From Flavobacterium enshiense (lineage in GTDB: Bacteria > Bacteroidota > Bacteroidia > Flavobacteriales > Flavobacteriaceae): a stretch of 64,000 nt of DNA. Numbering within the stretch: the stretch's first letter is position 1; the number at the start of each line of letters is the position of its first letter. The DNA is taken from positions 1,054,001 to 1,118,000 of the forward strand of contig NZ_CP090376.1 of NCBI RefSeq assembly GCF_022836875.1, in the 5' to 3' direction. The notes under the pieces are model-generated. The model had not been told where the DNA came from. It ran no database searches and saw nothing but the letters and a program-made list of their open reading frames with translations. A program made the position numbers and the translations under genes. This document shows positions 1 through 8,698 of the stretch, in pieces.

Positions 1-282
1 GCAACCTTTGAAACCGGTGTGCGCTATCAGATGTATCATGCTTTGTTCCTTCTTTTTGTTGGGACAACAAGTTGCATTTCCATAAAAACGAAACAAATAG
101 TTTTCTGGCTGGTTGTCATTGGAGTCGTTTTGTTTTCGGGTTCAATCTATTTGTTGTCAACAGCATCGCTAACTTCGATTAATGCAAAAATCATTGGTCC
201 GGTAACGCCTTTGGGTGGATTGTTAATGATTTCGGCATGGGTCGTTCTTTTTTCTAAAATTTCGGGTGAAAAAGCAGAATAA
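1..282 (+). CDS. DUF423 family small membrane protein, 3' part
   Basis: The frame is open from base 1 and reads through FETGVRYQMYHAL, the characteristic stretch of the DUF423 family, so the true start lies before the window; the GTG at 19 is internal. The remaining ~93 residues contain three hydrophobic segments, ending in a short polar tail. The family are small inner-membrane proteins of unknown function, normally ~120-130 residues, so about a quarter is missing here through the window edge, not through mutation. Confidence 0.8.
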   Translation, partial: ATFETGVRYQMYHALFLLFVGTTSCISIKTKQIVFWLVVIGVVLFSGSIYLLSTASLTSINAKIIGPVTPLGGLLMISAWVVLFSKISGEKAE

Positions 283-317
283 ATGGTTAAAAAAAACGGA
301 CTGGAATTAATTTTTTT

Positions 318-325
318 TATTTTTG
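318..325 (+). promoter_or_regulatory. -7 promoter element of pckA
   Basis: TATTTTTG fits the Bacteroidetes -7 consensus TAnnTTTG and lies 39 bases before the pckA ATG. It overlaps the upstream in-frame TTG at 323, which argues that translation does not start there. No clear -33 TTG box was seen. Confidence 0.55.
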
Positions 326-364
326 CAATCTTATAAAACAAACAAACAACACATTTTTTTAATT

Positions 365-1978
365 ATGAATGTTACCAAAACAATTTCATTAGAGAAATAC
401 GGAATTAAGAATACTGTAGAGGTTGTCTATAATCCGTCGTATGATTTCTTATATAATGAAGAGCTGAATCCTGCATTAGAAGGTTTTGAAAAAGGGCAAT
501 TGTCAGAGCTTGGTGCGGTTAACGTAATGACAGGTGTATTCACGGGAAGATCTCCAAAAGATAAATATATTGTAAATGATGATGTTACTAAAGATACAAT
601 TTGGTGGACATCAGACAAAGCTGTAAACGATAATAAAGCTATTTCTACAGAAACTTGGAATGCTTTAAAAGAAACTACTGTGAACCAGCTTTCTTCAAAA
701 AGATTGTTTGTGGTAGATGCTTTTTGTGGAGCTAACGAAGATACACGTTTGAAAGTGCGTTTCATCATGGAAGTAGCATGGCAGGCACATTTTGTGAAAA
801 ACATGTTTATCCGCCCTACAGAAGAAGAGTTGGAAAACTTCGGTGAGCCTGATTTCGTAGTAATGAACGCTTCAAAAACAAGCTTCAAGGATTATGCGGC
901 TCACGGATTGAATTCGGAGGTATATGTTGCTTTTAATCTTACTGAAAAAATCCAATTGATTGGAGGTACTTGGTACGGAGGAGAGATGAAAAAAGGATTG
1001 TTTTCGATGATGAATTACTACCTTCCGTTAAGAGGAATTGCTTCAATGCACTGTTCTGCTAATAAAGGAAAAGATGGAGATGTTGCTGTTTTCTTCGGAT
1101 TATCAGGAACAGGTAAAACCACTTTATCTACAGATCCGAAACGTGAATTAATCGGAGACGATGAGCACGGATGGGATAACGATGGTGTTTTTAACTTCGA
1201 AGGAGGTTGTTATGCGAAAACAATCGATTTAAGCAAGGAAAACGAGCCAGATATCTTTGGTGCTATCCGTCGTGATGCTTTGTTGGAAAACGTTACGCTT
1301 GACGCAAACGGAGTAATTGATTTTAAAGATGGTTCGGTAACACAAAATACCCGTGTTTCTTATCCAATTGAACATATCGAAAATATTGTTAAGCCGGTTT
1401 CAAAAGCGGGTCACGCTTCAAAAGTAATCTTCTTGACTGCTGATGCTTTCGGGGTAATGCCACCGGTTTCGAAATTAACTCCTGAGCAAACTAAATACTA
1501 TTTCTTATCTGGGTTTACAGCTAAATTGGCTGGTACGGAAAGAGGAGTTACTCAGCCTGAGCCGACGTTCTCTGCGTGTTTCGGAAAAGCATTCTTGTGC
1601 TTGCACCCGACAAAATACGGAGAAGAACTGGTAAAGAAAATGGAAGAACATAAAGCGACAGCTTATATGGTAAATACAGGTTGGAATGGTACAGGAAAGC
1701 GTATCTCTATTAAGGATACCCGTGCAATCATCGACAGAATCTTAGACGGTTCTTTGGAGAAAGCCGATACGCAAATCGTGCCGATTTTCAATTTGGAAGT
1801 GCCAACGGCTTTGGAAGGAGTTGATACAGGAATTCTTGATCCAAGAAACACGTATGCTAATGCTTCTGAATGGGCTGAAAAAGCTACTGATTTAGCGGGT
1901 AGATTTATCAGCAACTTCGTTCAGTATACAGATAACGAAGAAGGTAAAAACCTTGTTAAGGCAGGTCCTCAATTATAA
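365..1978 (+). CDS. pckA: Phosphoenolpyruvate carboxykinase (ATP)
   Basis: Cytoplasmic enzyme converting oxaloacetate and ATP to phosphoenolpyruvate, CO2 and ADP, the committed step of gluconeogenesis. At 537 residues it has the usual length of the ATP-dependent family. Visible are the kinase-1a P-loop [11 protein letters not shown] (about residue 245), the kinase-2/metal motif GDDEHGW (about 264), and [15 protein letters not shown] (about 392). The start ATG at 365 was chosen over the TTG at 323 because the latter lies inside the promoter and adds 14 residues unlike the family. The gene stands alone between a promoter and a strong terminator. Confidence 0.97.
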   Translation: MNVTKTISLEKYGIKNTVEVVYNPSYDFLYNEELNPALEGFEKGQLSELGAVNVMTGVFTGRSPKDKYIVNDDVTKDTIWWTSDKAVNDNKAISTETWNALKETTVNQLSSKRLFVVDAFCGANEDTRLKVRFIMEVAWQAHFVKNMFIRPTEEELENFGEPDFVVMNASKTSFKDYAAHGLNSEVYVAFNLTEKIQLIGGTWYGGEMKKGLFSMMNYYLPLRGIASMHCSANKGKDGDVAVFFGLSGTGKTTLSTDPKRELIGDDEHGWDNDGVFNFEGGCYAKTIDLSKENEPDIFGAIRRDALLENVTLDANGVIDFKDGSVTQNTRVSYPIEHIENIVKPVSKAGHASKVIFLTADAFGVMPPVSKLTPEQTKYYFLSGFTAKLAGTERGVTQPEPTFSACFGKAFLCLHPTKYGEELVKKMEEHKATAYMVNTGWNGTGKRISIKDTRAIIDRILDGSLEKADTQIVPIFNLEVPTALEGVDTGILDPRNTYANASEWAEKATDLAGRFISNFVQYTDNEEGKNLVKAGPQL

Positions 1979-2001
1979 TACAATTGTAATTATATATATA
2001 A

Positions 2002-2030
2002 CCCCAACCGCAAGGTTGGGGTTTTGTTTT
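2002..2030 (+). terminator. Rho-independent terminator of pckA
   Basis: An 8-bp perfect stem CCCCAACC/GGTTGGGG closes a GCAA tetraloop and is followed by a T-rich tail, 23 bases after the pckA stop. Confidence 0.9.
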
Positions 2031-2066
2031 TTAGTATTTTAAAGATTTGGATTTGTGGGATGAAAA

Positions 2067-2092
2067 AAAAAGCAGCTATTCAGCTGCTTTTT
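2067..2092 (-). terminator. Terminator of the hemD operon
   Basis: AGCAGCT/AGCTGCT stem with a four-base loop, flanked by A-runs and T-runs so it could work both ways. It lies just past the end of the minus-strand hemD and faces the pckA terminator. Confidence 0.8.
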
Positions 2093-2113
2093 AATTTGAA
2101 TAAAGTAGTAATA

Positions 2114-2872
2114 TTATTTATCCTTAGATTCTTTATTAGCTTTGACGATATATTTTTCTAAAGCCATTGTCATGGACGGTGTTTCAGGTGTTGGAGCCAT
2201 GATGTCTACTCTTAAGCCGTGATCTAAAGCTTCTTTTTGAGTAGTGCTTCCAAATACCGCGATTCGCGTGTTGTTCTGTACGAAATCAGGGAAGTTTTTA
2301 AACAACGATTTGATTCCTGTTGGGCTGAAGAAAGCCAAAACATCATAATAAACATCTTTAAGATCCGAAAGATCGCTCATTACGGTTCTGTAGAATGTTC
2401 CCGGTACCCAGTTTACTTTCAACGCGTTTAATGTTTGCGGGACATCCGCATTCAATTGATCGGAAGAAGGTAAAAGGAATTTCTCGTCTTTGTATTTTTT
2501 GATAAGTGGTGACAAATCAACAAAGTCTTTCTGACCCACATAGATTTTACGCTTGCGGTATACCACATATTTCTGTAGATAGAAAGCGATAGCTTCGGAT
2601 TGGCAGAAATACTTTAAGTCTTCCGGTACTTTGTAGCGCATCTCTTCAGCAACTCTGAAGAAATGATCAACAGAGTTCTTACTGGTTAAGATAATTGCAG
2701 TAAAGTTGTGTAAGTCGATCTTCTGTGCTCGAACTTCTTTGGCCGGAACGCCCTCTACGTGAATAAAAGGCCTGAAGTCAACTTTGATTTTCAGTTTTTG
2801 CTGAAGCTCAAAATAAGGTGAATTCTCCACTTTAGGCTCTGGTTGAGAAACCAAGATAGTTTTCACTTTCAT
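2114..2872 (-). CDS. hemD: Uroporphyrinogen-III synthase
   Basis: Member of the HemD family, which cyclises hydroxymethylbilane to uroporphyrinogen III in tetrapyrrole (heme) synthesis in the cytoplasm. At 252 residues it has the right length, and the two-lobed pattern shows: an early segment AIILTSKNSVDHFF and a later segment DVLAFFSPTGIKSLF followed by RIAVFGSTTQKEA, the places where family members bind the pyrrole chain. It follows the DUF4271 gene with a 22-base gap and is probably co-transcribed with it. HemD sequences are poorly conserved, so the call rests on pattern and on neighbour order. Confidence 0.85.
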   Translation of the reverse strand: MKVKTILVSQPEPKVENSPYFELQQKLKIKVDFRPFIHVEGVPAKEVRAQKIDLHNFTAIILTSKNSVDHFFRVAEEMRYKVPEDLKYFCQSEAIAFYLQKYVVYRKRKIYVGQKDFVDLSPLIKKYKDEKFLLPSSDQLNADVPQTLNALKVNWVPGTFYRTVMSDLSDLKDVYYDVLAFFSPTGIKSLFKNFPDFVQNNTRIAVFGSTTQKEALDHGLRVDIMAPTPETPSMTMALEKYIVKANKESKDK

Positions 2873-2894
2873 AATCTAAATAAAATCAATTATT

Positions 2895-3560
2895 CTAACT
2901 TTTTGTAAACCAATAATACATGAAATAATAGGGCGCTATTTCAAGTGCGCAAAGATACAAAATAAAATAGAAGAACTTGCTAAGGATTAAGTTTTGATAA
3001 TTCTTTAATGAAAAGAAGTATGTGATCACGTTAATTATCAAAATGATTGAAATTATGGTGAGAAGTAATGTTTTTGACAAAAAATCATTGTAAAAAAGCA
3101 GTACATTAACAGGTAAAACTAAAAGACCGATGTAGGTTCGGTAATTAACTTTTTGTAAATTAAACTGTTCATTGAATTCTTCAATGTTGAAGGTGGTGGC
3201 AATAATTTTTTCGATCAGGTATTTAGAGAGTATAAAAACCCCTAACAATGTGATGGCCTGGATGTAAGTAATCCAATTGTACTTTGTTGTCAGCCCGAAA
3301 TAACTCAGCGTTATCTGAATCAGAAAAGCAAACGAAATCAGTTGAACAATAAACATAGAGATGGTAAACCAACTGTTCATGTTTCCGCTGTCTTTGTATA
3401 TTTTTAGATACTTATCCGAAATGGCAATTTTGATAAATTCGGTAAAACGAACCTCAAAAACAGTGCGGTTAATGGCAAGTATGGTAAAACACAGGACAAA
3501 CAATACAGTTGCCCAGTCTTTGCTTTCAATTGCTCTTTCGTTAAGTAGTAAATCCATCAT
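2895..3560 (-). CDS. DUF4271 multi-pass membrane protein
   Basis: A ~222-residue protein with about six hydrophobic helices and short polar links, of the Bacteroidetes family DUF4271, which I know chiefly as the gene preceding hemD in flavobacteria. Function is unknown. Two consecutive ATG codons at 3560 and 3557 give MMDLLLNER; a longer frame starting at 3599 adds residues that look like untranslated leader, so the later start is preferred. The pairing with hemD suggests a membrane role linked to tetrapyrroles, but this is only inference. Confidence 0.75.
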   Translation of the reverse strand: MMDLLLNERAIESKDWATVLFVLCFTILAINRTVFEVRFTEFIKIAISDKYLKIYKDSGNMNSWFTISMFIVQLISFAFLIQITLSYFGLTTKYNWITYIQAITLLGVFILSKYLIEKIIATTFNIEEFNEQFNLQKVNYRTYIGLLVLPVNVLLFYNDFLSKTLLLTIISIILIINVITYFFSLKNYQNLILSKFFYFILYLCALEIAPYYFMYYWFTKS

Positions 3561-3727
3561 AGCGGTTGTAAAAATACTAATTTTTGTCGTGAAACACACA
3601 TGCTGTGATTTTGACTTTCAGAAAAGAGAAGACTTTGTTTTGATTCGGCTTTCGAAATGAAAAATAATTTTGTGGCAGATGATTAATTTATTATAATTTT
3701 ATTATGAATACGGATATAGAAATAATG

Positions 3728-3735
3728 TATTTTTG
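3728..3735 (+). promoter_or_regulatory. -7 promoter element of the mannosyltransferase-pyrC operon
   Basis: TATTTTTG matches TAnnTTTG 18 bases before the ATG at 3754. It overlaps the upstream in-frame TTG at 3733, ruling out that start. Confidence 0.55.
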
Positions 3736-3753
3736 CACGTAAATTTAGCTAAA

Positions 3754-4476
3754 ATGAACTCAGGCGTAGTCATTATCCCTACTTATAACGAAATTGAAAA
3801 TGTGGAAGCCATTGTGCGCGCTGTGTTTTCTTTAGCTACCCCTTTTCATGTTTTGATTGTAGACGATAACTCACCCGACGGCACGGCTTCGAAGGTAGAG
3901 GAACTACAGGAGCAATTTCCTGATCGACTTCATATCGAAAAAAGAGCAAAAAAGGCAGGTTTGGGAACGGCTTATGTGCACGGATTTAAATGGGCACTGG
4001 AGAAAGGCTTCGATTATGTTTTTGAAATGGATGCTGACTTCTCACACAATCCTAAAGATTTGGAGCGTTTGCATGAGGCGTGCATGAATGGGGCAGATTT
4101 GTCTATTGGCTCTCGTTATGTGACTGGGGTAAATGTTGTGAATTGGCCGCTAAACCGTGTTTTGATGTCTTATTTTGCATCCGCATATGTTGATTTTATT
4201 ATGGGAATGCGCATTCATGATGCCACGGCTGGTTTCGTATGTTACAGGCGAAAAGTGCTGGAAACCATTAATCTGGATAAAATTTCGTTTATCGGATATG
4301 CTTTCCAGATCGAAATGAAATACAGAACGTTCATCAATAAATTCAAAATTGTCGAAGTGCCGATTATTTTTACCGATCGGACAAAAGGTCATTCCAAAAT
4401 GAGTAACGCCATCATTAAGGAGGCTATATTTGGTGTTATTACTTTACGAATCAGAAAATTATTCAACAGATTATAA
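3754..4476 (+). CDS. Polyprenol monophosphomannose synthase-like glycosyltransferase (GT2)
   Basis: A 240-residue family 2 glycosyltransferase of the Dpm1 type, which moves mannose (or another sugar) from a nucleotide sugar to a polyprenyl phosphate at the inner face of the membrane. The nucleotide-binding start VVIIPTYNEIENVEAIV, the metal-binding MDADFSHNP and the C-terminal DRTKGHSKM are typical. There is no transmembrane tail, as in the soluble Dpm1 class. It is five bases upstream of pyrC, so the two are co-transcribed. The real sugar cannot be read from the sequence. Confidence 0.88.
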   Translation: MNSGVVIIPTYNEIENVEAIVRAVFSLATPFHVLIVDDNSPDGTASKVEELQEQFPDRLHIEKRAKKAGLGTAYVHGFKWALEKGFDYVFEMDADFSHNPKDLERLHEACMNGADLSIGSRYVTGVNVVNWPLNRVLMSYFASAYVDFIMGMRIHDATAGFVCYRRKVLETINLDKISFIGYAFQIEMKYRTFINKFKIVEVPIIFTDRTKGHSKMSNAIIKEAIFGVITLRIRKLFNRL

Positions 4477-4481
4477 AAAGC

Positions 4482-5822
4482 ATGAATTCTACATTAATTA
4501 AAAACGCAAAGATTGTCAATGAAGGAGTAATTTTTGAAGGCGATGTGCTTATTGAAGGTGAATTCATTAAAGAAATAGCACATCGTATCAGTCACAAACC
4601 TTCTGTTTCCCAGGTTATTGATGCCGAAGGAAACTATCTGATTCCTGGAGCTATTGATGATCAGGTGCATTTTCGTGAACCTGGATTAACGCACAAGGGT
4701 ACTATTGCCTCTGAATCGCGTGCAGCGGTTGCAGGAGGGATAACTTCATTTATTGAACAGCCAAACACAGTTCCCAATGCGGTTACGCAGGAGTTGTTGG
4801 AGCAGAAATATGAGATTGCTTCTCAAAGTTCCTATGCCAATTATTCGTTTATGATGGGTGGAACCAATGATAATCTTGAAGAGGTTTTAAAAACTAATCC
4901 GAGAAATGTAGCCGGAATTAAACTTTTCTTAGGTTCGTCAACCGGAAATATGTTGGTGGACAATGAAGAAGTATTGGAAAAAATCTTTTCGAGTACACCT
5001 ATGCTGATTGCTGTGCATTGTGAAGATGAAGCCACCATTAAAGCTAATTTAGAGCACTATAAAGAAGAATATGGGGATAATATCCCGATGAAGTTTCATC
5101 ACTTGATTCGCAGTGAGGAAGCATGTTACCTGTCATCTTCAAAAGCGATTGAATTGGCTAAGAAAACAGGTGCTCGTTTACATATTTTCCACGTTTCGAC
5201 GGCTAAAGAAACGGACTTGTTTACCAATAAGATTCCGTTGGAGGATAAAAAGATTACGGCAGAAGTTTGTGTGCATCATCTTTGGTTTACCGATGCGGAT
5301 TACGATAAGAAAGGTACGTTGATTAAATGGAATCCGGCCGTGAAGACACAAGCGGATAAAGACGGACTTTGGAAAGCGTTGCTGGACGACCGAATCGATG
5401 TAATCGCAACCGATCATGCACCTCATACATTGGAGGAAAAGCAGAATCCATATACCAGCGCGCCATCGGGCGGACCTTTAGTACAGCATGCAGTGGTGGC
5501 TATGTTTGAAGCACACTTGCAAGGTAAAATTTCGGTAGAGAAAATTGTAGAGAAAATGGCGCACAACCCGGCTAAAATTTTCAAAATCGAAAAAAGAGGT
5601 TTTATCCGTGAAGGATATTATGCTGATTTAGCTATCGTAAACACAGCCCATCCTTGGAATGTAAATAAAGGAAATACTTTGTATAAATGCGGATGGTCGC
5701 CTTTTGAAGGGGTTAATTTTAAATCCAGGATTTCGCATACTTTTGTTAACGGGCAATTGGTTTATACCAATGCTAAAGTAAAAGATGGCTGTTTTGGACA
5801 GCGTTTATTATTTGAAAGATAA
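4482..5822 (+). CDS. pyrC: Dihydroorotase, class I type
   Basis: Amidohydrolase that cyclises N-carbamoyl-aspartate to dihydroorotate in pyrimidine synthesis. Length 446 residues fits class I. The substrate loop HFREPG (63-68), the likely carboxylated lysine Lys147 in GIKLF, HIFHVSTA, and the catalytic DHAPH (311-315) are present. Odd: the first zinc-binding motif, normally HxH, reads Gln61-Val-His63, so one zinc ligand is replaced by glutamine. It lies five bases after the glycosyltransferase and one base before the DUF4296 gene. A non-catalytic dihydroorotase homologue is possible but the other site residues argue against it. Confidence 0.88.
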   Translation: MNSTLIKNAKIVNEGVIFEGDVLIEGEFIKEIAHRISHKPSVSQVIDAEGNYLIPGAIDDQVHFREPGLTHKGTIASESRAAVAGGITSFIEQPNTVPNAVTQELLEQKYEIASQSSYANYSFMMGGTNDNLEEVLKTNPRNVAGIKLFLGSSTGNMLVDNEEVLEKIFSSTPMLIAVHCEDEATIKANLEHYKEEYGDNIPMKFHHLIRSEEACYLSSSKAIELAKKTGARLHIFHVSTAKETDLFTNKIPLEDKKITAEVCVHHLWFTDADYDKKGTLIKWNPAVKTQADKDGLWKALLDDRIDVIATDHAPHTLEEKQNPYTSAPSGGPLVQHAVVAMFEAHLQGKISVEKIVEKMAHNPAKIFKIEKRGFIREGYYADLAIVNTAHPWNVNKGNTLYKCGWSPFEGVNFKSRISHTFVNGQLVYTNAKVKDGCFGQRLLFER

Positions 5823-5823
5823 T

Positions 5824-6216
5824 ATGAGAAAAATAGCATTTCTGTTTCTTTTTCTGGTTGTTTTCAGTTGTAATGACAGCGCAGTGGAAAAACCGGATAA
5901 CCTTTTGAGTGAAGAGGTTATGGTTGATATTTTATATGATCTGAACGTGCTTCAATCGGCAGAAAACCTAAATTCGCATGCCTTCTCTGAAAATAATATC
6001 AAGATAAACGAGCTGATTTATAAGAAGTATAGTATCGATAGTTTAACGTTTGCAAAAAATGATCGCTATTATGCTGCTGATCCGCACAATTACCAAAAAT
6101 TGTTTAAGAAAGTAGCTGAAAAAATAGAGGCAAATAAAAAAACGGTTAGAGAACAGATGGGTGAAAAAACCGGTAAAGAATTGTCTAACGAGGAAGATAT
6201 GCCTCGCATACAGTAG
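5824..6216 (+). CDS. DUF4296 lipoprotein
   Basis: A 130-residue protein starting with a lipoprotein signal peptide (FLFLVVFSCND, acylated Cys about residue 15) followed by a helical domain with the DUF4296 signature: LLSEEVMVDILYDLNVLQSAE, then YKKYSIDSLTF and YYAADPHNYQKLF. The ATG one base after the pyrC stop was chosen; a start at 5785 would lie inside pyrC and lose the signal peptide. Function unknown; it is exported and probably sits in a membrane facing the periplasm. Its 3' end overlaps the convergent SDR gene by 32 bases. Confidence 0.8.
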   Translation: MRKIAFLFLFLVVFSCNDSAVEKPDNLLSEEVMVDILYDLNVLQSAENLNSHAFSENNIKINELIYKKYSIDSLTFAKNDRYYAADPHNYQKLFKKVAEKIEANKKTVREQMGEKTGKELSNEEDMPRIQ

Positions 6217-7186
6217 TCAAATAAGTTTTCATTGGTTGAAATGAATGTCCAAGTTGACTGATTACTTTTGAATTGTCGTAAATTTCGGTGGAATGGGATG
6301 ATTTGGCAGTGGCTTTTGTAAAGCTCCTTTTTTTAAGGAATGTCTTAGAAAATAACCAGTCCATTCGCCAGTAAATAGAAGTCATAAAAGGTCTTGCGTA
6401 AATGTAAGGCCTTTTTTTCTGCATATTGTCGGCAATGTCATTTAACAGGTTTTGCAGGATTATATTTTCTGATACGATGGTGAAACGTTCGCCGCTAACA
6501 TCGGTTTTCATCAATTGAATCATGATTTTTACAACATCATCCACAGCAGTAATTCCTGTTGAACCTTTGGTGTAAAAAGGAAATCCGTTACTGATCTTTT
6601 GTAATAATTCGCCGCTTCCTGCATCACCAAATCCTTTTCCGAAAATTACGCCCGGATTTACCACCACTACGTCAAGTCCTTCCTGGGATCCTCTCCAGAC
6701 TTCAGTTTCCGCGCCGTATTTTGTAAGGGCATAATCACCATGATTTTTTTCTGGATTCCATTCGGTTTCTTCGGTAATGATTTTTTCGTTTTCTCTGGCA
6801 TCACCCAAAGCTGCTATGGAACTGACGTGACAGAGTTTCTTTACCTTGAAATCGATGCAGCAGTTCACCACATTGGCGGTTCCTTCGATGTTGATTTTGC
6901 GGAGTTGCTCTTCATCTTTGGAGTCAAAGGAAATGAGAGCGGCACAATGATACACCTGATTAACGTTTTCGAAAGCCTTTTCCAGTGTGGGAACATTAGT
7001 AATGTCTGCCTCAATCCATTCTATTTTTTCGAATAGATCCGATTTGTTTTCGATGTCGAAAAGATTTTTTGTTTTTTCGATGGAAGAAGAACTGCGATAA
7101 ATAGCACGAATGGCTTCATTTTCATGAAGTAACTGAAGTAGGAGGTGGGCGCCTACTAGTCCTGTTCCGCCGGTGACTAATATCAT
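6185..7186 (-). CDS. NAD-dependent epimerase/dehydratase family protein (extended SDR)
   Basis: A 333-residue extended short-chain dehydrogenase/reductase. The Rossmann motif TGGTGLVGAHLL starts at residue 5, the SSIAALGD strand carries the catalytic serine region, and YALTKYGAE supplies the Tyr-x-x-x-Lys pair. It resembles sugar-nucleotide or dihydroflavonol-type reductases; substrate unknown. The C-terminal third has the hydrophobic/basic look of the flavobacterial subgroup found next to pyrC. It overlaps the tail of the DUF4296 gene head-to-tail. Confidence 0.85.
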   Translation of the reverse strand: MILVTGGTGLVGAHLLLQLLHENEAIRAIYRSSSSIEKTKNLFDIENKSDLFEKIEWIEADITNVPTLEKAFENVNQVYHCAALISFDSKDEEQLRKINIEGTANVVNCCIDFKVKKLCHVSSIAALGDARENEKIITEETEWNPEKNHGDYALTKYGAETEVWRGSQEGLDVVVVNPGVIFGKGFGDAGSGELLQKISNGFPFYTKGSTGITAVDDVVKIMIQLMKTDVSGERFTIVSENIILQNLLNDIADNMQKKRPYIYARPFMTSIYWRMDWLFSKTFLKKRSFTKATAKSSHSTEIYDNSKVISQLGHSFQPMKTYLTTVCEAYLPR

Positions 7187-7193
7187 ATGGCGA

Positions 7194-7225
7194 AATTACG
7201 AATTATGAATTATGAATTACGAATT
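7194..7225. repeat. Short tandem heptamer repeat
   Basis: Four and a half copies of AATTAYG (AATTACG, AATTATG, AATTATG, AATTACG, AATT) lie immediately upstream of the SDR start. Confidence 0.7.
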
Positions 7226-7272
7226 TTTTTCGATTAACCGGACAAACAAATAATCGAATCAACAATAAATTT

Positions 7273-7280
7273 TATCTTTG
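7273..7280 (+). promoter_or_regulatory. -7 promoter element of tyrS
   Basis: TATCTTTG, a perfect TAnnTTTG, 51 bases before the tyrS ATG. No convincing -33 box upstream. Confidence 0.5.
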
Positions 7281-7331
7281 TGCACACAAGGCTGAAATGG
7301 CCGAAGCGACAAAAGTAAATTGAGTATACAG

Positions 7332-8621
7332 ATGAAAAATTTTATTGAAGAAGTGACTTGGAGAGGAATGCTCCACGACGTAATGCCAGGCACGGAAGAA
7401 CATTTGATGGAGCAGATGCGTGTTGCGTATGTGGGTATCGATCCAACAGCGGATTCATTGCATATAGGACACTTGGTGGGTGTGATGATGCTGAGACATT
7501 TTCAGTTGAGCGGTCACAAGCCTCTAGCTCTTGTAGGAGGTGCTACGGGAATGATTGGCGATCCGTCAGGTAAATCCAGTGAGCGAAATTTGTTGGATGA
7601 AACCAGTTTGCGACACAATCAGGAGGCAATTAAAGGTCAGTTAGCGCGATTTTTAGATTTCACATCGAATGAGCCAAATGCTGCTGAACTGGTGAATAAC
7701 TATGACTGGATGAAAGAGTTTTCATTCCTTGATTTTATTCGTGATGTAGGTAAGCACATTACGGTAAATTATATGATGGCCAAAGATTCGGTGAAGAAGC
7801 GTTTAACGGGCGAAACCTCAGAAGGAATGTCGTTTACGGAGTTTACCTATCAATTGGTGCAGGGATTTGACTTTTTGCATTTATACAGAGCAAAACAATG
7901 TACCTTGCAGATGGGAGGTAGTGACCAATGGGGTAATATCACGACCGGAACGGAATTGGTGCGTCGTATGGAAGGTGGAAAGGCTTATGCGCTTACTTGT
8001 CCGCTAATTACAAAAGCAGACGGGACCAAATTCGGAAAATCCGAAGGAGGAAATATCTGGTTGGATGCTAACAGGACTTCGCCTTATAAATTCTACCAAT
8101 ACTGGTTGAACACATCGGATGTGGATGCTGAGAAATACATTAAGATTTTTACTTTTTTGGATAAAGAAACAATCGAAAAATTAATCGCTGAACATAATGA
8201 AGCGCCACATTTGAGAGTTTTGCAGAAGCGATTGGCGGATGAAATCACAGTTATGGTACATTCCAAAGAAGATCTGGATAATGCTATTGCAGCTTCCAAC
8301 GCATTTTTCAGTCCGAGTATGGAAGAATTAAAAAAGTTGGATGAAAAGACTTTTTTAGAGGTTTTTGAAGGCGTACCGCAAGCAGAGGTTACAATGGCTG
8401 ATGTTGAAGCCGGTTTGGATATGATTGCAGCCCTAGCTGCCAAAACTAATTTTCTTGCTTCTAATAGTGATGCCAGAAGGGAATTAAAGCAAAATGCAGT
8501 TTCTCTAAATAAGGAAAAAGTAGGGGAAAGTTATATGATTTCGCCTGAGGATCTGATCAATGAAAAGTTTTTACTTTTGCAAAAAGGGAAGAAAAATTAC
8601 TACGTGATTAAAGTGAAATAA
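7332..8621 (+). CDS. tyrS: Tyrosine--tRNA ligase
   Basis: Charges tRNA-Tyr with tyrosine in the cytoplasm. The 429 residues carry the class I signature HIGHL (in [12 protein letters not shown]), the tyrosine pocket GGSDQWGNI, the KMSKS-equivalent KFGKS, and a C-terminal S4-like RNA-binding domain ending in [11 protein letters not shown]. The ATG at 7332 is preferred to a TTG at 7320 because family members begin with MKNF followed directly by EE-x-W-R-G-M. A terminator follows 21 bases after the stop. Confidence 0.97.
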   Translation: MKNFIEEVTWRGMLHDVMPGTEEHLMEQMRVAYVGIDPTADSLHIGHLVGVMMLRHFQLSGHKPLALVGGATGMIGDPSGKSSERNLLDETSLRHNQEAIKGQLARFLDFTSNEPNAAELVNNYDWMKEFSFLDFIRDVGKHITVNYMMAKDSVKKRLTGETSEGMSFTEFTYQLVQGFDFLHLYRAKQCTLQMGGSDQWGNITTGTELVRRMEGGKAYALTCPLITKADGTKFGKSEGGNIWLDANRTSPYKFYQYWLNTSDVDAEKYIKIFTFLDKETIEKLIAEHNEAPHLRVLQKRLADEITVMVHSKEDLDNAIAASNAFFSPSMEELKKLDEKTFLEVFEGVPQAEVTMADVEAGLDMIAALAAKTNFLASNSDARRELKQNAVSLNKEKVGESYMISPEDLINEKFLLLQKGKKNYYVIKVK

Positions 8622-8642
8622 TCATTTTAAGAACAAATATTG

Positions 8643-8676
8643 ACCTGCAGGATCTTAAATTTTGCAGGTTTTTTTG
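8643..8676 (+). terminator. Terminator of tyrS
   Basis: ACCTGCA/TGCAGGT stem with a 13-base loop followed by seven T. Confidence 0.8.
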
Positions 8677-8698
8677 TGCTCTAAAAGTTTAGGGTTAA

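Noticed and set aside
323..364. Upstream TTG start for pckA
   Set aside because: Lies in the -7 promoter element; family N-terminus fits the ATG at 365.
427..888. 153-residue antisense ORF in pckA
   Set aside because: Shadow frame; no signal, no family pattern and fully antisense to a conserved gene. The same holds for the other long antisense frames in dnaE, pyrC and the TonB receptor.
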